Part shown: positions 1-6,954 of the stretch, piece after piece
How the letters are laid out: each line of letters begins with the position of its first letter
Position numbering within the stretch: position 1 is the stretch's first letter
From: Chloroflexota bacterium
Lineage (GTDB): Bacteria; Chloroflexota; Limnocylindria; QHBO01
Reading direction: 5' to 3'
Assembly: GCA_005880165.1 (NCBI GenBank)
Contig: VBJP01000019.1
Coordinates: 1 to 13,050 of the forward strand
DNA length: 13,050 bases
Translations under genes and position numbers: made by a program
Notes under the pieces: model-generated
Databases searched by the model: none
What the model was told of the DNA's origin: nothing
Seen by the model: the letters and a program-made list of their open reading frames with translations, nothing else

Positions 1-965
1 AGCCGGCCCGCGTCTTCCTCACTAACTCGGGGACTGAGGCCGTGGAGGGCGCGATCAAGCTGGCCCGCTTCCACACCGGGCGACCGGGGATCATCGCCTT
101 CGAGGGCGGCTTCCACGGCCGCACCATGGGGGCGCTCTCGCTGACCAACTCGAAGATCCGCCAACGGGCCGGGTTCGGACCGCTGCTGCCGATGGTCGAG
201 CACGCGCCCTTCCCCCGGGTGCGCAGCTGGCGCGAGCAGTCCGGGGGTGACGGCACCGACGAGCTCGAGGTGCTGCGGCACGCGATCCTGGGCCGGATCA
301 TGGCGCCCACCGACGTGGCCGCCATCGTGATCGAGCCGATCCAGGGCGAGGGTGGCTACTTCCCCGCGCCCTCCACCTTCCTCGCTGGGCTGCGCCAGAT
401 CTGCGACGAACACGGCATCCTGCTCATCGCCGACGAGATCCAGTCAGGGATGGGACGTACCGGCCGCTGGTGGGCCATGCAGCACGCTGGCATCGAACCG
501 GACATCGTGACGGTGGCCAAGGGGATCGCCTCAGGCATGCCGATCGGAGCATTCCTCGCGCGCGAATCTGTCTGGACCTGGCAGCCGGGCGCCCATGGCT
601 CGACGTTTGGCGGCAACCCGGTCTGCGCAGCTGCCGGGCTGGCGACCCTCGCCCTCCTGGAGGACGGCTTGATCGCCAACGCCGCTCGCATGGGCGATCG
701 CCTGAAGGCGGGTCTCGAACAGGTGGTCAGCAACCGTACGCAGGTCCGAGACGTCCGCGGCATCGGCCTGATGATCGGGGTGGAATTCGAAACACACGAT
801 CAGGCGGCCGCGGTCGAGCGCACTGCCTTCGAGCGTGGCCTGCTGGTCCTCGAATGCGGCGAGTCGACGCTGCGCTTCTGCCCGGCGCTGGTGGTCGACG
901 CCCCCGCAGTCGACGCGGCCGTCTCGCTCTTCGACGAGGCGCTGAGGGCCGCCCTGGCGGGCTAG
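1..965 (+). CDS. Class III (GabT-like) PLP aminotransferase, 5' end cut by window edge
   Basis: The frame is open from base 3 and ends at TAG 963-965. The GTG at 42 is not a start: it lies inside the family motif TNSGTEAVEGAIKLAR, whose first half is encoded upstream of it, so roughly the first 100 residues are missing. Seen: the cofactor-phosphate region SGTEAVEGA, the FHGRTMGALS segment, the pyridine-nitrogen Asp in ADEIQSGMGRTG (codon 432-434), the Schiff-base Lys in VAKGIASGMP (codon 519-521) and STFGGNPVCAAAGLATL. This is a fold-type I omega-aminotransferase of the 4-aminobutyrate/acetylornithine group. It moves an amino group from GABA or a similar omega-amino substrate to 2-oxoglutarate in the cytoplasm. 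The substrate cannot be settled from the fragment; GABA is favoured because a PatD-like dehydrogenase lies 10 kb away. All visible catalytic residues are intact. Confidence 0.9.
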   Translation, partial: PARVFLTNSGTEAVEGAIKLARFHTGRPGIIAFEGGFHGRTMGALSLTNSKIRQRAGFGPLLPMVEHAPFPRVRSWREQSGGDGTDELEVLRHAILGRIMAPTDVAAIVIEPIQGEGGYFPAPSTFLAGLRQICDEHGILLIADEIQSGMGRTGRWWAMQHAGIEPDIVTVAKGIASGMPIGAFLARESVWTWQPGAHGSTFGGNPVCAAAGLATLALLEDGLIANAARMGDRLKAGLEQVVSNRTQVRDVRGIGLMIGVEFETHDQAAAVERTAFERGLLVLECGESTLRFCPALVVDAPAVDAAVSLFDEALRAALAG

Positions 966-972
966 TCCCAGC

Positions 973-993
973 CGCCTTCGCTGCTCGAAGGCG
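973..993 (+). terminator. Perfect 8-bp hairpin after the aminotransferase gene
   Basis: CGCCTTCG at 973-980 pairs perfectly with CGAAGGCG at 986-993 around the loop CTGCT. It begins 7 nt after the aminotransferase stop. No T-run follows, so it is not a canonical intrinsic terminator. It could pause or partly terminate transcription, or protect the upstream mRNA 3' end before the next gene. Confidence 0.4.
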
Positions 994-1044
994 TGGCGTC
1001 CGGGGAACGCGAGGCATGGCCGCGGATTTGCTGGCCTCTGGGTC

Positions 1045-1051
1045 GAGGAGG
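1045..1051 (+). promoter_or_regulatory. Strong Shine-Dalgarno deciding the 1060 start
   Basis: GAGGAGG lies 8 nt before the ATG at 1060. It is the main reason to accept the plus-strand gene at 1060-1551 over the overlapping minus-strand open frames. Confidence 0.75.
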
Positions 1052-1059
1052 CCCTAAGC

Positions 1060-1551
1060 ATGCCCGACCAGCACGGAACGAAGGGCGCGGCGCCCACAAC
1101 CCTCGTCTGGATCGACTCGGAGATGGCCATCCTGGCCAGCTGGCGAGCCGGAACGACCAGCATGACGCGGATCGAGAGCGAGGTGCCACCGCGCCGGCGG
1201 TCGACCAAGCAGGTCGGCCACGACGCGGGCATCCGGCCCGGCGGTGGCGGAGGCACGAGCGACATCGGCGAACCGCACCGTCTCGAACACCTGGCTCGAT
1301 TCCTCAAGGCCGTAGCCGAGCGGATCCCAGATGGCGACCGGCTCGAGGTGATCGGCCCAGGTACCGTGCACGAACGGCTGGCGCACCAGGTCGCCGAGCA
1401 GGATCGCGAGCACCGCCGCGACCGCGAGGTACGCACGGATCACGTTGGCTACGTGACCGATGCGCAGCTCCGCGCCCGCCTGCACGAGGCGGCCGGAATA
1501 CCGCCGCCGCGCCGCAAGCGCGGCACCGTCACCGGGAAGGCGATGCGCTAG
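1060..1551 (+). CDS. Conserved hypothetical protein, baeRF/host-attachment-like
   Basis: 163 residues starting at ATG with a near-ideal Shine-Dalgarno. The layout matches a widespread uncharacterised family as I remember it. An N-terminal strand LVWIDSEMAIL (15-25) is followed by RIESEVPPRRRST and a His/Gly-rich loop (about 54-70, including five consecutive Gly). Then come the helix GEPHRLEHLARFLKAVAERI (70-89), a strand ending in the turn VIGPGTVHERLA (97-108), and a C-terminal helix (TDAQLRARLHEAAG) with a basic tail. The strand-helix-strand-GPG pattern resembles the eRF1/pelota-related baeRF and host-attachment proteins, thought to contact ribosomes or RNA. That is inference from pattern only. 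It follows the aminotransferase by 94 nt and may share its transcript. Its stop overlaps the deacetylase stop on the other strand. Confidence 0.75.
   Translation: MPDQHGTKGAAPTTLVWIDSEMAILASWRAGTTSMTRIESEVPPRRRSTKQVGHDAGIRPGGGGGTSDIGEPHRLEHLARFLKAVAERIPDGDRLEVIGPGTVHERLAHQVAEQDREHRRDREVRTDHVGYVTDAQLRARLHEAAGIPPPRRKRGTVTGKAMR
1506..1524 (-). terminator. GC-rich hairpin just past the deacetylase stop
   Basis: GCCGCGC (1506-1512) and GCGCGGC (1518-1524) pair perfectly around CGCAA. On the minus strand this lies 23 nt after the deacetylase stop, inside the 3' end of the convergent plus-strand gene. It could end the long minus-strand transcript. There is no U-tract, so the call is tentative. Confidence 0.3.
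1548..1551. other. Shared CTAG palindrome: stop codons of two convergent genes
   Basis: TAG at 1549-1551 ends the plus-strand gene, and the complement of 1548-1550 is TAG ending the deacetylase on the minus strand. The two coding regions therefore overlap tail to tail by 4 bp with no intergenic space. Confidence 0.9.
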
Positions 1552-2675
1552 CGGCCGTCGAGCTGGTCGGAGATCGAGGTCAGCGTGAACCCGCGGTGCC
1601 GCAGGCCGGGGACCATGATCTGCAGGGCATCGAAGGTCTCGTACCCGCCCAGGTGCATCAGCACCACCGAGCCGTTCACCGCCCCGCCAACGACCTTGTT
1701 GGCGATCTGCTGGGCGGTGGGACCGCCCTCTGCGATCGGCTTCCAGTCGATGGTGTCGATGTCCCACAGGAGCGTCCTGGTGTAGCCGGCGCTGGCCGCG
1801 GCATTGAGGACCGCCTGGTTGTAGGTGCCGTAGGGCGGTCGCCAGTAGGGGGCGGGGTCCTGGCCGGTGCCCGCCTTCAGGATGGCCGCAGCATCGGTCA
1901 GCTCCTTGCGGACGAATGCGGCGGTGGGCGGACCGCCGGTCGCGCAGGGAGCGGTGCTGGGCGAACCGAGCCCGCCGTGGACCAGGTCGCAATGGTGCAT
2001 GGTGTGGTTCCCGATCTCGAACAGCTCCGGATGAGCTTTGATCATGGCGAGGACCTGCTGCCCGATGACGGTCTGGCTCATAGCGCCGGTGGGAAAGATC
2101 GTGGCGCACACCCTGTTGGCCACCAGGGAGTTCATGATCTGCAGCGCCGGATCAAGGCGACCACCCATGTCGAAGGTCAAGGCCACTTCCGGACCTGCGG
2201 CGGGAATGGACCGATAGACGGCGCCCGGTGCTGCGGCGGCGCGGTTGCCGGCGTGGCAGGCCGCGACCGGAGGTGTCGTGGGTCGGACCGTCGGGGCCGG
2301 GAGCGGTGTGACTCCCGGCTCATCGGCAACGACCAGCCGCCAACCAACGAGGAGCGTCCCCGGGTCGGAGACGAGCGAGGGGTAGCGCGCGCCGTTCCAG
2401 GATTGGAGCTGCGTGACGCTCGTGCCAAAGCGACGGGCGATCGAGGCGAGCGTATCACCAGCGAGGACCGCATAGACCGTCGCCCCGGGCGTGTCGACTG
2501 GAGAGGCGCTCTCCGCCGGCGGCGTGGCGGTGGCGGGCGGGGTGGGACTGGGCGAGTCGCTCCGGACCGGTCGTTGCGTCGCGTCAACGCTCGGCGAGGC
2601 TTGGCTGGCACAGGCACCCAGCACCACCGCGAACGCGAGGAGGAAGCCGGCCAACCGGCGGCGCGGGACGGACAT
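1548..2675 (-). CDS. LysM-bearing polysaccharide deacetylase (NodB fold), predicted lipoprotein
   Basis: 375 residues. A basic n-region and hydrophobic core lead to the lipobox LGAC with Cys22, so the protein should be lipid-anchored outside the membrane. A Pro/Ser/Thr-rich linker (23-65) leads to one LysM domain (about 67-116), which binds N-acetylglucosamine polymers such as peptidoglycan. A second linker precedes the NodB domain (about 162-372). Motifs: TFDMGG (D169), GNHTMHH (H224 and H228), WRPPYG (R279, Y282), DIDTIDW (305-311) and LMH (H341). The second Asp of the usual TFDD motif, a metal ligand in PgdA-type enzymes, is Met170, so activity or metal use may differ. Likely role: N-deacetylation of cell-wall sugar. 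It starts 11 nt after the LON-domain gene with only a weak ribosome site, so it is probably translated as the last gene of the run. Confidence 0.9.
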   Translation of the reverse strand: MSVPRRRLAGFLLAFAVVLGACASQASPSVDATQRPVRSDSPSPTPPATATPPAESASPVDTPGATVYAVLAGDTLASIARRFGTSVTQLQSWNGARYPSLVSDPGTLLVGWRLVVADEPGVTPLPAPTVRPTTPPVAACHAGNRAAAAPGAVYRSIPAAGPEVALTFDMGGRLDPALQIMNSLVANRVCATIFPTGAMSQTVIGQQVLAMIKAHPELFEIGNHTMHHCDLVHGGLGSPSTAPCATGGPPTAAFVRKELTDAAAILKAGTGQDPAPYWRPPYGTYNQAVLNAAASAGYTRTLLWDIDTIDWKPIAEGGPTAQQIANKVVGGAVNGSVVLMHLGGYETFDALQIMVPGLRHRGFTLTSISDQLDGR

Positions 2676-2686
2676 CGCGTTCGTCC

Positions 2687-3433
2687 CTAGTTCGGGTTGT
2701 AGCCGAGGTCCGCCGGAGCGATCGGCGGCAGGGCGCCGTCGGCCAGCAGGCGAGACTCGCGACGGAGCAGCTGCAGCTCGGCACGCAACCGGCTCGCCGC
2801 ATCCGGCAGCTCGAGGAGCCGTTGTTTGCGGGTGAGCTCAACCTGGAGCACGCCGCCCACCGCGTAGCTGGCGGCGAGGGGATCTTCCGGCAGGTGAATT
2901 GGCTTGAGCACGGCGTCGAGGGAGGCGGTCACGTTGTCCATCTCTTCTGGCGGCTGGCTTTCTGACGCAGTGGTGGCCACGAAGCGTTTCACGGTCGCCA
3001 GGTAGCCATCGAGCGCGACCTGGACCCGCGGAACCAGGTGCTCGGCTCCCACGCCAGTCACCTCGGGCAGCAGCGCAGCCTCGACGAGCGCGTAGGGGCC
3101 GGACTCGTCGACGGCACCCAGCACCGCGCGTGACAGGCCGGCGGCCAGCAGAACCCACCGTCCGTCGTCGAACTGCTCCGCCGAGCGAACCTCGGCGATC
3201 GTCCCGATCCGTTGGCCACGAGCCAAGGTTGCGGGTCCTGGGCGCGACTCGGCGACTTCCAAACCGTCGGTGATCATGCTGACCACGAAGCGGCCTGCAT
3301 ACGGGGACCCATCGGAGACCAGGTCCCGCGCCATCGCCCGGTAGCGCTCCTCGAAGATGTGCAGCGGAAGCGGGAGGTGCGGGAAGAGGACCACGTGGAG
3401 CGGGAAGTACGGCAGGCGCATCGGTCGGGGCAT
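2687..3433 (-). CDS. LON peptidase substrate-binding domain protein
   Basis: 248 residues. The N-terminus reads LPYFPLHVVLFPHLPLPLHI then FEERYR, the signature of the LON N-terminal (PUA-like) domain; the domain covers roughly residues 6-200, followed by a helical tail rich in Leu, Arg and Glu. No AAA+ module or Ser-Lys protease part follows, so it is a stand-alone domain of the YbgA/cereblon-like kind, probably a cytoplasmic substrate- or partner-binding protein rather than a protease. It sits 24 nt after the cyclase gene and 11 nt before the deacetylase gene. No clear Shine-Dalgarno precedes ATG 3431-3433. A second ATG four codons in (residue 5, just before RLPYF) is an equally good start. 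Function beyond the domain name is unknown. Confidence 0.88.
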   Translation of the reverse strand: MPRPMRLPYFPLHVVLFPHLPLPLHIFEERYRAMARDLVSDGSPYAGRFVVSMITDGLEVAESRPGPATLARGQRIGTIAEVRSAEQFDDGRWVLLAAGLSRAVLGAVDESGPYALVEAALLPEVTGVGAEHLVPRVQVALDGYLATVKRFVATTASESQPPEEMDNVTASLDAVLKPIHLPEDPLAASYAVGGVLQVELTRKQRLLELPDAASRLRAELQLLRRESRLLADGALPPIAPADLGYNPN

Positions 3434-3457
3434 GCTGGCACAGGCGGCCGCAGCCGG

Positions 3458-6400
3458 TCAAAGCGCCGCGAGGCGCTCCTCGACCCGTGCCGCGTGCGGC
3501 GAGGCGCGCAGGCGTTGGTAGGCGGCCAGCGCGTCACCCAGGAGGGTGCGCGCCTCCTCCATGGACGCAACCTCGGCGAGGAGCTCCCTCGTCTGGGCCG
3601 CATCGAAGACCGCCCCCTGCTCATCGAACCGGTCGACCGCCGATCGGAGGAGCTCCGTCGGGTCTGGATCGCCCCGGAGCGCGCGAGCGCGGCCATCGGC
3701 GCGATCGATGAGCGCGGCCATGTGCGGGCCCAGCGCCCGCAAATCCGCAAGCTCGGTCACCAGGCTCGTCATCGCTGCCGCCTCGCGGCCGAAGGTCAAT
3801 GCGGTCACGGCAGCCACCGCAGCTTCGAATGAACGCCAGCGTGGCGCCTGGGCGAGGACCCGCTCCGCGAGCGCGAGGCCCTCGTCGACGGCACCGGCAG
3901 CCACCAGCGCCTCGGCCTGCGCCCCCTCGATCGGCCCCACGATGTGCTCGAACGGGAAGGGCATCCGTGCCAGCTCGAGCGCCCGTGCCGTTTCGCCGCG
4001 ATGCGCGAGCACGAGCGCGCCCTGGCTTGGCCCCATCTGCACGTTGATGCAGCGCACGCCGGTCTCCAGCGCGAAGTTGGCCAGGTGCTCGTCGAGGCAC
4101 TCTTCCACCCGATCCCAGTGACCCAGCCGGTAGGCGACGCGCATGAGTGCAGACGTCGAGTGCATCTGCTCGTGGGGCGAGCGAGTCAGCGCGATCTCGT
4201 GGGACCTCTCCGCCAGCGTCAGCGCCAGCCGGCCGTCCCCGGCCAGGTCGAGCATGGCCATCGCGGCCTCGAAGTAGGCGGGCGCGGCCGGCGCGGGATT
4301 GCCAATCTGGTCGAGGAGGGGCAATGCGGCCTGCATCGCTGCGAGTGCCGAGGGGAAGTCCCCAACCGCCATCAAGAGATCGGTGAGCGTGTCGACGATC
4401 GAGAACTGCAGCGAAGGATCGAGGTCCTCGGCGATCACGGCCGCTTCGCGCACCGCCGCGAGGCGCTCCTCGATCGGGCGCACGTCGACGTCGGCGGGGA
4501 ACGCCCGGCGAACGAACATGGCGCCCTTGGCCAGGAGCAATGCAGCTCGTTCGCGGGGACTCGTCGCCACAGCCAGCCCCTCTTCGATGAGCCGATCCAC
4601 CGCCTCCATGTCCGGCTGACCGCGAAAGGAGCCGCCGCGCATCGCGACGATGCTGCCCGCGCGGCGGAGGAGGACTACGAGACGTTCAGTTCGGTCGGGA
4701 AGGCGACGCGCGACGGCAATCGCTTCGGCGTACGCCGCGAATGCCTCATCACCGTGGAATGCAGATTCGTGGTCGCGCCCCACCTCCTCGTAGCCGTCCA
4801 TGCGCTCCTCGTCGCTCGCCGCCAGCGAGATCGCCTTCTCATGGAGCTCCACGGCCCGAGGCGTGGCGAACCGGCGCCTGGCGACGCGCCCGGCAGCGAT
4901 CAGGGCTCCGAATGCGCGATGCCGAATCTCCTCCCGACCGGAAGCATCCGAAAGCCAGGCAAGGTCGGCGTCCTCCCCGGCTGCGGCGGTGAAGTAATGG
5001 TCCGCCACGAGCTCCGCAAGCTCGTCGGCGCGGTCGCTGGAAATCGATTCGATCCAGGCGCCGACCTCGGCGTGTGCTCGGGCTCGGCGGGACTTGGGAA
5101 GGCTGGCATAGGCAACGTCCCGGACCACGGCGTGCTTGAACATGTATTCCGTCTCGCCGGCGAGCGACGTCGTCGGGCGGACGAAGATAAGACCCTTGCG
5201 CTCGAGATCGAGAAGCGCCGCCGCGACGTGCTCGCCGGTCGCCTGCTCCAGGGATGCCGCCCAGAAGATGCGACCCACCACGGCCGCCTCCTGGAGCGTC
5301 CGATGCACCGACGCCGGGAGCCCATCGATTCGTGCCGCGACGAGCGCCTGGATGCTGTCCGGGATGGGTGGCGCCGCCGCACCCGTCGCGCGCCAATGAC
5401 CATCCTCCCGGATCACGGTGCCCTCATCGATGAGTCGCTGGATGATCTCCTCGACGAAGAAGGGATTGCCCTCCGCCTTGGCCAGGATCTCCGCTCGCAG
5501 GACCTCCGGCAGGTCGGCAACCTCGAGGAGGCTCCCGACCAGCTGCTCGCTCTGGGCATCGGTCAGTGGGCGGAGCGAGAGCGAGGTGCTGACGCCGCCC
5601 CAGGCGGCGAACTCCGGGTGCGTCTCGGCAAACTCGGGACGCGCGGTCGCCAGCAGGATGAGCGGGCCCTCTGTTCCGCTCGCGATGCGCTGCAACATCT
5701 CGGGCACCGGCTCGCCCGCCCAATGCAGATCCTCGATCAGCCATACCGCGGGTGCCGACGCGACCTGCGCGGTCGCCAGTCGCGGCCAGGCCCTGGCGAT
5801 GTCCTCGGCGGTCACCGGCGGTCGGTCGGCACCGTCGAGCGCGATGCCGGCCGTCGTGGCCAGCGCGGCGATCGTCTGGTCGACCTCCTGGTTCGGCAGC
5901 CCCAGGCCGCCGAGCATCGGTCCGATGCGCTCGGCCAGCCTCCTGCGTACGTCCTCCACCGGGTCGGCCAGCCCGACCTCGATCATCCCGCGCAGGACCT
6001 CCGCCAGGGCCCAGTAGGTGATCCCGTGCCCGGCCGCCAGGCAGCGCCCCCGCAGCACCGCCGCCGCAGGGTGGCGCGCTCGAACGGCAGACACGAACTC
6101 GTTGGTGAGCCGGCTCTTGCCGATCCCCGCCGGGCCGTAGACGATGGTCATCCGGGGTCTACCTGTCTCGACCGCCTCGTCGAACAATCCGAGCAGGGTC
6201 TCCAGCTCCCGGTCGCGACCGATCATCGGCGCCTGCAATCCCGGCACGCCACGCTGCGGCTCGGGCAGGACCCTTACAAGGCGCCGTGCGGACACGGGTG
6301 CCGCCTTGCCCTTCACATCGAGCTCCATCGGCTCCTCGAAGGTGAAGGCCGCCCGGGTGGCGAGGTACGTCCGTTCGCCGACGAGGATCGTCATGGGGAT

Positions 6401-6919
6401 GGCCGCCTGTTCGAGGCGCGCAGCGACATTCACCGCATCACCGGTGACGATCAGCTGCTCGGGAACGGATCCGACCGGCGCCACCACCTCGCCGGTGTTG
6501 ACCCCGATCCGGATCTGCAGCCTCACGCGGTGGTCGCGTTCGAAGCCCTCGTTGAGCGCCTCGAGCCGCTCACCCATCTCCAGCGCGGCGCGGAGAGCCC
6601 GTTCCGCATCGTCCTCGAGGACGGTGGGCACGCCGAAGACCGCCATGATCGCGTCCCCGATGTACTTCTCGACGGTGCCGCCCCACGAGGCGATGACGCG
6701 CGTCATCTCGGCGAAGTACGAACCGAGCAGAGCCCGCAGGCGTTCGGGATCCAGCTGCTCCCCGAGGCTGGTCGAGCCGGTTACGTCCGCGAACAGAATC
6801 GTGACGACCTTGCGCTGCTCTCCGCGGTCGCGCGCACCGCCGAGCTGGGCTCCGCAGCTCGCGCAAAACCGCGCGCCATCGGGTACGGGGGAGCCGCAGG
6901 TCGGGCAAGCTACGGCCAT
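3458..6919 (-). CDS. Zinc ribbon + class III adenylate cyclase + STAND ATPase + TPR-like protein
   Basis: 1153 residues. Domains in order: a zinc ribbon with C5, C8, C19 and C22; a class III nucleotidyl cyclase domain (about 36-217); an AAA/STAND ATPase (about 233-600) with P-loop GPAGIGKS (262-269), Walker B VWLIED (392-397) and the family motif GNPFFVEEI (484-492); then a long helical repeat region (about 610-1150) rich in Ala, Leu and Glu that looks TPR-like. The cyclase residues all appear present: metal Asp45 and Asp89, base-selecting Lys85 and Asp161, and transition-state Asn164 and Arg168, so it should make cAMP. STAND proteins switch on when the repeat region binds a ligand; here that would gate cyclase output. 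No membrane segment was seen, so it is probably cytoplasmic. It starts at ATG 6919, 35 nt after the aldehyde dehydrogenase stop, with no Shine-Dalgarno but a well-placed TANNNT box. Confidence 0.93.
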   Translation of the reverse strand: MAVACPTCGSPVPDGARFCASCGAQLGGARDRGEQRKVVTILFADVTGSTSLGEQLDPERLRALLGSYFAEMTRVIASWGGTVEKYIGDAIMAVFGVPTVLEDDAERALRAALEMGERLEALNEGFERDHRVRLQIRIGVNTGEVVAPVGSVPEQLIVTGDAVNVAARLEQAAIPMTILVGERTYLATRAAFTFEEPMELDVKGKAAPVSARRLVRVLPEPQRGVPGLQAPMIGRDRELETLLGLFDEAVETGRPRMTIVYGPAGIGKSRLTNEFVSAVRARHPAAAVLRGRCLAAGHGITYWALAEVLRGMIEVGLADPVEDVRRRLAERIGPMLGGLGLPNQEVDQTIAALATTAGIALDGADRPPVTAEDIARAWPRLATAQVASAPAVWLIEDLHWAGEPVPEMLQRIASGTEGPLILLATARPEFAETHPEFAAWGGVSTSLSLRPLTDAQSEQLVGSLLEVADLPEVLRAEILAKAEGNPFFVEEIIQRLIDEGTVIREDGHWRATGAAAPPIPDSIQALVAARIDGLPASVHRTLQEAAVVGRIFWAASLEQATGEHVAAALLDLERKGLIFVRPTTSLAGETEYMFKHAVVRDVAYASLPKSRRARAHAEVGAWIESISSDRADELAELVADHYFTAAAGEDADLAWLSDASGREEIRHRAFGALIAAGRVARRRFATPRAVELHEKAISLAASDEERMDGYEEVGRDHESAFHGDEAFAAYAEAIAVARRLPDRTERLVVLLRRAGSIVAMRGGSFRGQPDMEAVDRLIEEGLAVATSPRERAALLLAKGAMFVRRAFPADVDVRPIEERLAAVREAAVIAEDLDPSLQFSIVDTLTDLLMAVGDFPSALAAMQAALPLLDQIGNPAPAAPAYFEAAMAMLDLAGDGRLALTLAERSHEIALTRSPHEQMHSTSALMRVAYRLGHWDRVEECLDEHLANFALETGVRCINVQMGPSQGALVLAHRGETARALELARMPFPFEHIVGPIEGAQAEALVAAGAVDEGLALAERVLAQAPRWRSFEAAVAAVTALTFGREAAAMTSLVTELADLRALGPHMAALIDRADGRARALRGDPDPTELLRSAVDRFDEQGAVFDAAQTRELLAEVASMEEARTLLGDALAAYQRLRASPHAARVEERLAAL

Positions 6920-6925
6920 GAGCGC

Positions 6926-6931
6926 AGTCTA
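6926..6931 (-). promoter_or_regulatory. Candidate -10 box for leaderless transcription of the cyclase gene
   Basis: On the minus strand TAGACT occupies -12 to -7 relative to the ATG at 6919. TANNNT at that distance is the usual arrangement when transcription begins at the start codon. No Shine-Dalgarno is present, which fits. No clear -35 element was found, and a six-base match can arise by chance. Confidence 0.35.
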
Positions 6932-6954
6932 GGTCGCCGCCGAAGCCCGGACGC

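Noticed and set aside
42..44. GTG at 42 as the aminotransferase start
   Set aside because: Conserved residues of the same motif are encoded upstream in frame, so the gene simply enters from outside the window.
1054..2109. Minus-strand open frame opposite the 1060-1551 gene, containing a hydrophobic stretch (AYLAVAAVLAILLGDLV)
   Set aside because: About half of it overlaps the deacetylase in another frame with low-quality translation. The hydrophobic part is the complement of a charged helix in the plus-strand gene, which has the strong Shine-Dalgarno and family-like pattern.
993..2690. A 565-codon plus-strand frame across the deacetylase gene
   Set aside because: Its translation is Arg/Gly-rich without motifs and covers a well-supported gene on the other strand.
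3465..4473. Identical 19-bp words at 3465-3483 and 4455-4473 in the cyclase gene
   Set aside because: Both encode EERLAA in the same frame within the helical repeat region. This is explained by similar helices and codon bias rather than a mobile or regulatory repeat.
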